The notes below the pieces were generated by a model. It searched no databases. It was not told where the DNA came from and saw only the letters and a list, made by a program, of their open reading frames with translations. Source: Bretschneidera sinensis (lineage: Eukaryota > Streptophyta > Magnoliopsida > Brassicales > Akaniaceae). From it: a DNA stretch of 64,000 nucleotides. A program made the position numbers and the translations under genes. The stretch lies in assembly GCA_023935145.1 (NCBI GenBank), contig CM043700.1:37738620-37802619 (forward strand), given 5' to 3'. The stretch's first letter is position 1. Each line of letters starts with the position of its first letter. Positions 60,734 to 64,000 of this stretch are shown here, in pieces.

Positions 60734-62531
60734 CATAATTTATATTATTACTTACCAAATTTCGTTTGGTTTTTCTTCAATTACTCTATTTCTTTAAACA
60801 CTTTGGGACCGAAAGAAAGGTTGAAATAGCAAAATTTTGAAAGGGTTTATGGGAGAATTTTATAGAGAGTCACGGGAAGCTATTAGAAAAACAGAAAGAA
60901 ATAATATAATGTTTATTTTTAAATTTTTAGCATACATGAAATTTCTTGGAACTCAAAGTGAGAATTTTCAAAGGGAGTGAATTATGGAAGAATTGAAGAA
61001 AAAAATTAGAAATTTAATATAAATATTATATCAGGTGTTAACGGTCAACAACCGGGGGAAATTGCTGAGAGGAGCAGGAAAGGCAAGGAGGTGATCCATG
61101 GGTAGCTCTAAGTGCTACGTGGTGAGTTAGATTTACTTTAAGTAATCTAGATAAAAATGAAATATCTAGTGATAATATTAAAATAAATTATTAGCTTAGG
61201 CTTTGGTGGTAGATGAAAAATTGATTGATAAATATTGATAGAAATTTTGGACATGTAGAAATAATATTTTTTTTTGGAATAATAAGTTGATTTAATAATA
61301 AAAATGATAAATGAAATTCTTGATGAGCTATAGTTGATGTTTTGATACGAATTATGAGGAGATAAAATTTAATGGATCTTGACAAGTTATGATGGATGAT
61401 TTGATGTGATTTATGCGGAGAGGAATTTAATAGATTTTCTTTCAATAATAATTTGAGAATAATCAGGATAGCTAAATTTAATATTTGAATTCATGTTATT
61501 TTTATATTATTGTTCATATGCATATTTCATATTAGTGTTCATATGCATATACATTAAATAAAAAGAATCGGGAGGGGGTCGGTCTATTTGAAAAACCGTG
61601 ACAGCTGGTATATGCTAGAAATAAAGGAAAACCGTGACAACCGGTATATGCTGGAAATAAATGAAAGCCGCGACAGCCAGTATATGCTAGAAATAAATAC
61701 CGTGACAGTCGGTATATGCTGGAAATGAAAGAACTGGGAAGGGTCAGTCTAAGATAAAAACATGTCGACATGTGGGAAGACGTTCCCTAATAATAATTCA
61801 TGTAATGCATCTGTTTTAAATATTGATTGCATTACTGAAATGCTGATGTGTTGTATGTTATTGTGAATTTATTTATAGATGAATGACTCTCACAGAGAGA
61901 CAACTATGGTGAGAAAGAAACGTAGAAGTATGATATGATAAGAACCATCTAAATGGTAGACTTTATTATGTGAACCTCATTATGAAGTAATTATGAGATA
62001 ATTGGTGGTCTTAAAGTGAACCAATAAATAAAAAGAAGAGATTGATAGAGAATGGATCTTATGACATGTGTAGTGATAGTAAAATACTAGCATCAAGTTG
62101 TATGAGATATAAATGATTAAATATTGAAAGACCATTTATACAAATGAATACTTCTAGTAAATTTAATTCACTGAGCTTGTGAAGCTCATCCCTCATTGTA
62201 CAATGATTTTAGGTAATAGGTAGGACGAATAGTCTGGTGGATTAAGAGTCAAACAAAATCTTTTTCTGTAAGCCACGTACGTGTCAACATCCTCAGACTA
62301 ATGAGAAAATAAAATAAAAATTTTATTTGTAAATATTCATGCATTTTACGTTGTATATTATGTTTAAGTTAATATCAGATTAATGTATCTCCCCTGTTGA
62401 GGGTTAAGGATTGATGTAAAAATTTCTGTTGGTGCTATTTTTCTTGTTACATATATGTGTCGTGCTGGGATTTTCAAAATGTGACAACACCGTTTCGATG
62501 GTGGCCAACCCGGGATGGGTCGTTACAATTT

Positions 62532-62543
62532 TGGTATCAGAGC
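62532..62543 (+). other. Primer binding site of the second element
   Basis: tggtatcagagc, identical to the site after LTR A, lies four bases after the end of LTR B. Confidence 0.9.
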
Positions 62544-62628
62544 ATTAGGTTTTATGATTCTGTAGATTGCATAAAAAGAAAGAAAGTGGAAGATTAAAAT
62601 AAATTATATTTTAATGAATAGTTTGAAG

Positions 62629-62735
62629 ATGACACGTAGACGTGCTACAGCTTGAGTGAGAGTTGTTGATTTGAGAGGGCGTGGTAAGCCCCCAATATTT
62701 TTGACAAGTTGAGGTTGAGTCTGAATTATAGAAGA
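62629..62735 (+). pseudogene. Gag stub of the second element
   Basis: An ATG at 62629 reads MTRRRATA and then stops (TGA). The next bases (agagggcgtggtaagcccccaatattt) match the ggatgtggtagacccccaatattt of the gag at 59996. The stub ends near 62735, where copia sequence begins abruptly. Confidence 0.75.
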
Positions 62736-62737
62736 AG

Positions 62738-63945
62738 AGGTGTACGTTGACCAACCTCTTGGATTTGAAAATCCTAGTCTTCCAAATCATGTCTATAAGC
62801 TTTCTAAAGCTCTATATGGGTTTAAGCAAACTCCAAGAGCATGGTATGAAAGACTAAGTAAGTTTTTGCTTGAAAATAATTTTACAAGAGGAAAAATAGA
62901 CACAATCCTCTTCACAAAAACTCACAAAAATGACACACTACTAGTCTAAATATATGTTGATGATATCATATTTTGTGCTACAAATGAATCCATGTATCAA
63001 GAGTTTGCTAAGTGCATTTAAGATGAATTTGAAATGAGCATGATGGGAGAAATTACTTACTTTCTTGGACTTCATATCAAATAATTGAAATGAGGCATCT
63101 TCATCAATCAATCAAAATACACCAAGGACTATTAAAGAGGTTCGAGATGGAAAGCTCAAAGTCAATTGGCACTCATATGAGCATTTCTACGAAACTTGAC
63201 ATTGATGAAAGAGGTAAGTGTGTAGACACTAAAACTTATAGAAGCATGATAGGAGCTTTCCTTTATTTAACTGCAAGTAGACACTAAAACTTATAGAAGC
63301 ATGATAGGAGCTTTACTTTATTTAACTGCAAGTAGACCCAATATAATGTTCAGTGTATGCATATATGCTAGATTTCAAGCTAATCTTAAGGAATCACTAA
63401 TTGCAGTAAAAAGAATCCTTATATATCTACAAGGGACTCAAAACCTAAGATTATGGTACTCTAGAGATTCATCTTTTGAGCTTGTAGGATATTCATATGT
63501 TGATTTTGTGGGGTGTAGACTAGATAGAAAAAGCACTAGTGAAACATGCCAATTCTTAGGTGCAATGTTAACCTCTTGGTTTTCCAAGAAACAAAACTCG
63601 GTTGCGCTATCAACCACCGAGGCGGAATATGTAGCAGTCGAAAGTTGTTGTGCGCAAGTGTTGTGGATGAAACAAAAACTAGAAGACTATGGCATGAACT
63701 TTAAAGATATTCTAATTCATTGTGATAACACCAGTGCTATCAACTTAACCAAAAACCATATTTAGCATTTTAGAACCAAACACATAGAAATTAGACATCA
63801 TTTCATAAGAGACCATGCTCAAAAGGGTGACATAAGACTAGAATTCATTCCTTCAGAAGATCAAATAGCTGATATTCTTACCAAACCCTTAAGTAAAGTT
63901 AGTTTTTGTAAGATTAGATTATTAATCGGCTTAAAAAGATTATGA
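62738..63945 (+). pseudogene. Decayed Ty1/copia polyprotein: reverse transcriptase and RNase H
   Basis: The translation enters mid-domain with VYVDQPLGFENP and YGFKQTPRAWYERL, a copia reverse transcriptase signature. It passes the YVDD active site (62953-62964) directly after a TAA stop. Next come SKSIGTHMS and YRSMIGALLYLTASRPNIMF, and it ends with RNase H (ALSTTEAEYVA, then HCDNTSAINL, IADILTKPLS). At least four in-frame stops (62947, 63018, 63081, 63763) and a 55-base tandem duplication at 63222-63331 destroy the frame. No gag, integrase or LTR of this element is in the window. It is unrelated to the Ty3-type LTRs beside it. Confidence 0.9.
63222..63331 (+). repeat. 55-bp tandem duplication in copia RT
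   Basis: Copies 63222-63276 and 63277-63331 are nearly identical (one difference seen: gctttccttta against gctttacttta). Fifty-five is not a multiple of three, so the duplication shifts the reading frame. Confidence 0.92.
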
Positions 63946-64000
63946 TAAACTGTATGTTTGATTGTATCAACATTCATCATATGCATTTTTGGCATTTAGT

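Larger units (their letters stand above)
60423..62527 (+). mobile_element. LTR B of a related Ty3/gypsy-type retrotransposon
   Basis: The segment begins TGTAATACCTGTATTCGTAA and ends gggatgggtcgttaca, 2105 bases, TG to CA. It is closer to the solo LTR at 3509 than to LTR A: it shares the aaccgtgacagc units at 61596-61730 and the accatttgaaagg-type spacers. It interrupts the gag of the preceding element and has its own primer site and gag stub downstream, so it is a 5' LTR of a second, nested element. Confidence 0.88.

Noticed and set aside
1..64000. CRISPR arrays, operons, rRNA genes, organelle DNA insertions and known microRNA precursors
   Set aside because: None was seen on either strand by eye. 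Organelle insertions and microRNAs would need database searches to exclude fully.

Overview
This is nuclear DNA of a flowering plant, most likely a eudicot. The evidence is multi-exon genes with GT-AG introns, AT-rich intergenic DNA, and several kinds of plant mobile element (LTR retrotransposons with initiator-Met primer sites, MITEs, a SINE, a hAT-like element). No species can be named from the sequence. Six genes were rebuilt exon by exon with consistent splice phases; a seventh is a single-exon ORF of unknown family.

Layout: (1) 428-1018, a single-exon gene of unknown function. (2) 1.0-8.9 kb, intergenic, with a solo Ty3-type LTR (3509-6036) and a foldback MITE. (3) 8961-10477, a B-class GATA factor of the GNC/CGA1 type, whose first intron appears to use a GC donor. 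(4) 13725-19557, mitochondrial glycine decarboxylase P-protein, 15 exons and 1055 residues. (5) 19.6-26.2 kb, a gene-poor AT-rich stretch with a SINE flanked by a clear target duplication. (6) 26170-34235, a Raf-like MAPKKK of the EDR1/SIS8 group, 13 exons and 912 residues; a 166-bp tandem duplication spans the end of its activation-loop exon. (7) 35374-37943, the plastid protein CGLD27/Ycf36-like, with two back-to-back MITEs in its last intron. (8) 42271-46459, an RTE1-like membrane protein with a split upstream ORF in its leader. (9) 46802-48094, a non-autonomous hAT-like element. (10) complement 48946-51829, a conserved plant protein I cannot name. (11) complement 53966-56629, a CBL10-type calcineurin B-like calcium sensor. 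(12) 57.6-64 kb, a retrotransposon graveyard: LTR, primer site, broken gag, a second related LTR, primer site, gag stub, then a decayed Ty1/copia RT-RNase H segment.

The genes do not form a functional cluster. GLDP acts in photorespiration, and the GATA factor and CGLD27 belong to chloroplast-related biology. The MAPKKK, RTE1-like protein and CBL10-like protein are signalling components. I found no rRNA gene, intact tRNA gene, CRISPR array or operon, and no clearly new multi-gene system. The least explained material is the set of palindromic modules shared by the three LTRs, the exon-edge duplication in the kinase, and the unnamed conserved gene on the minus strand.
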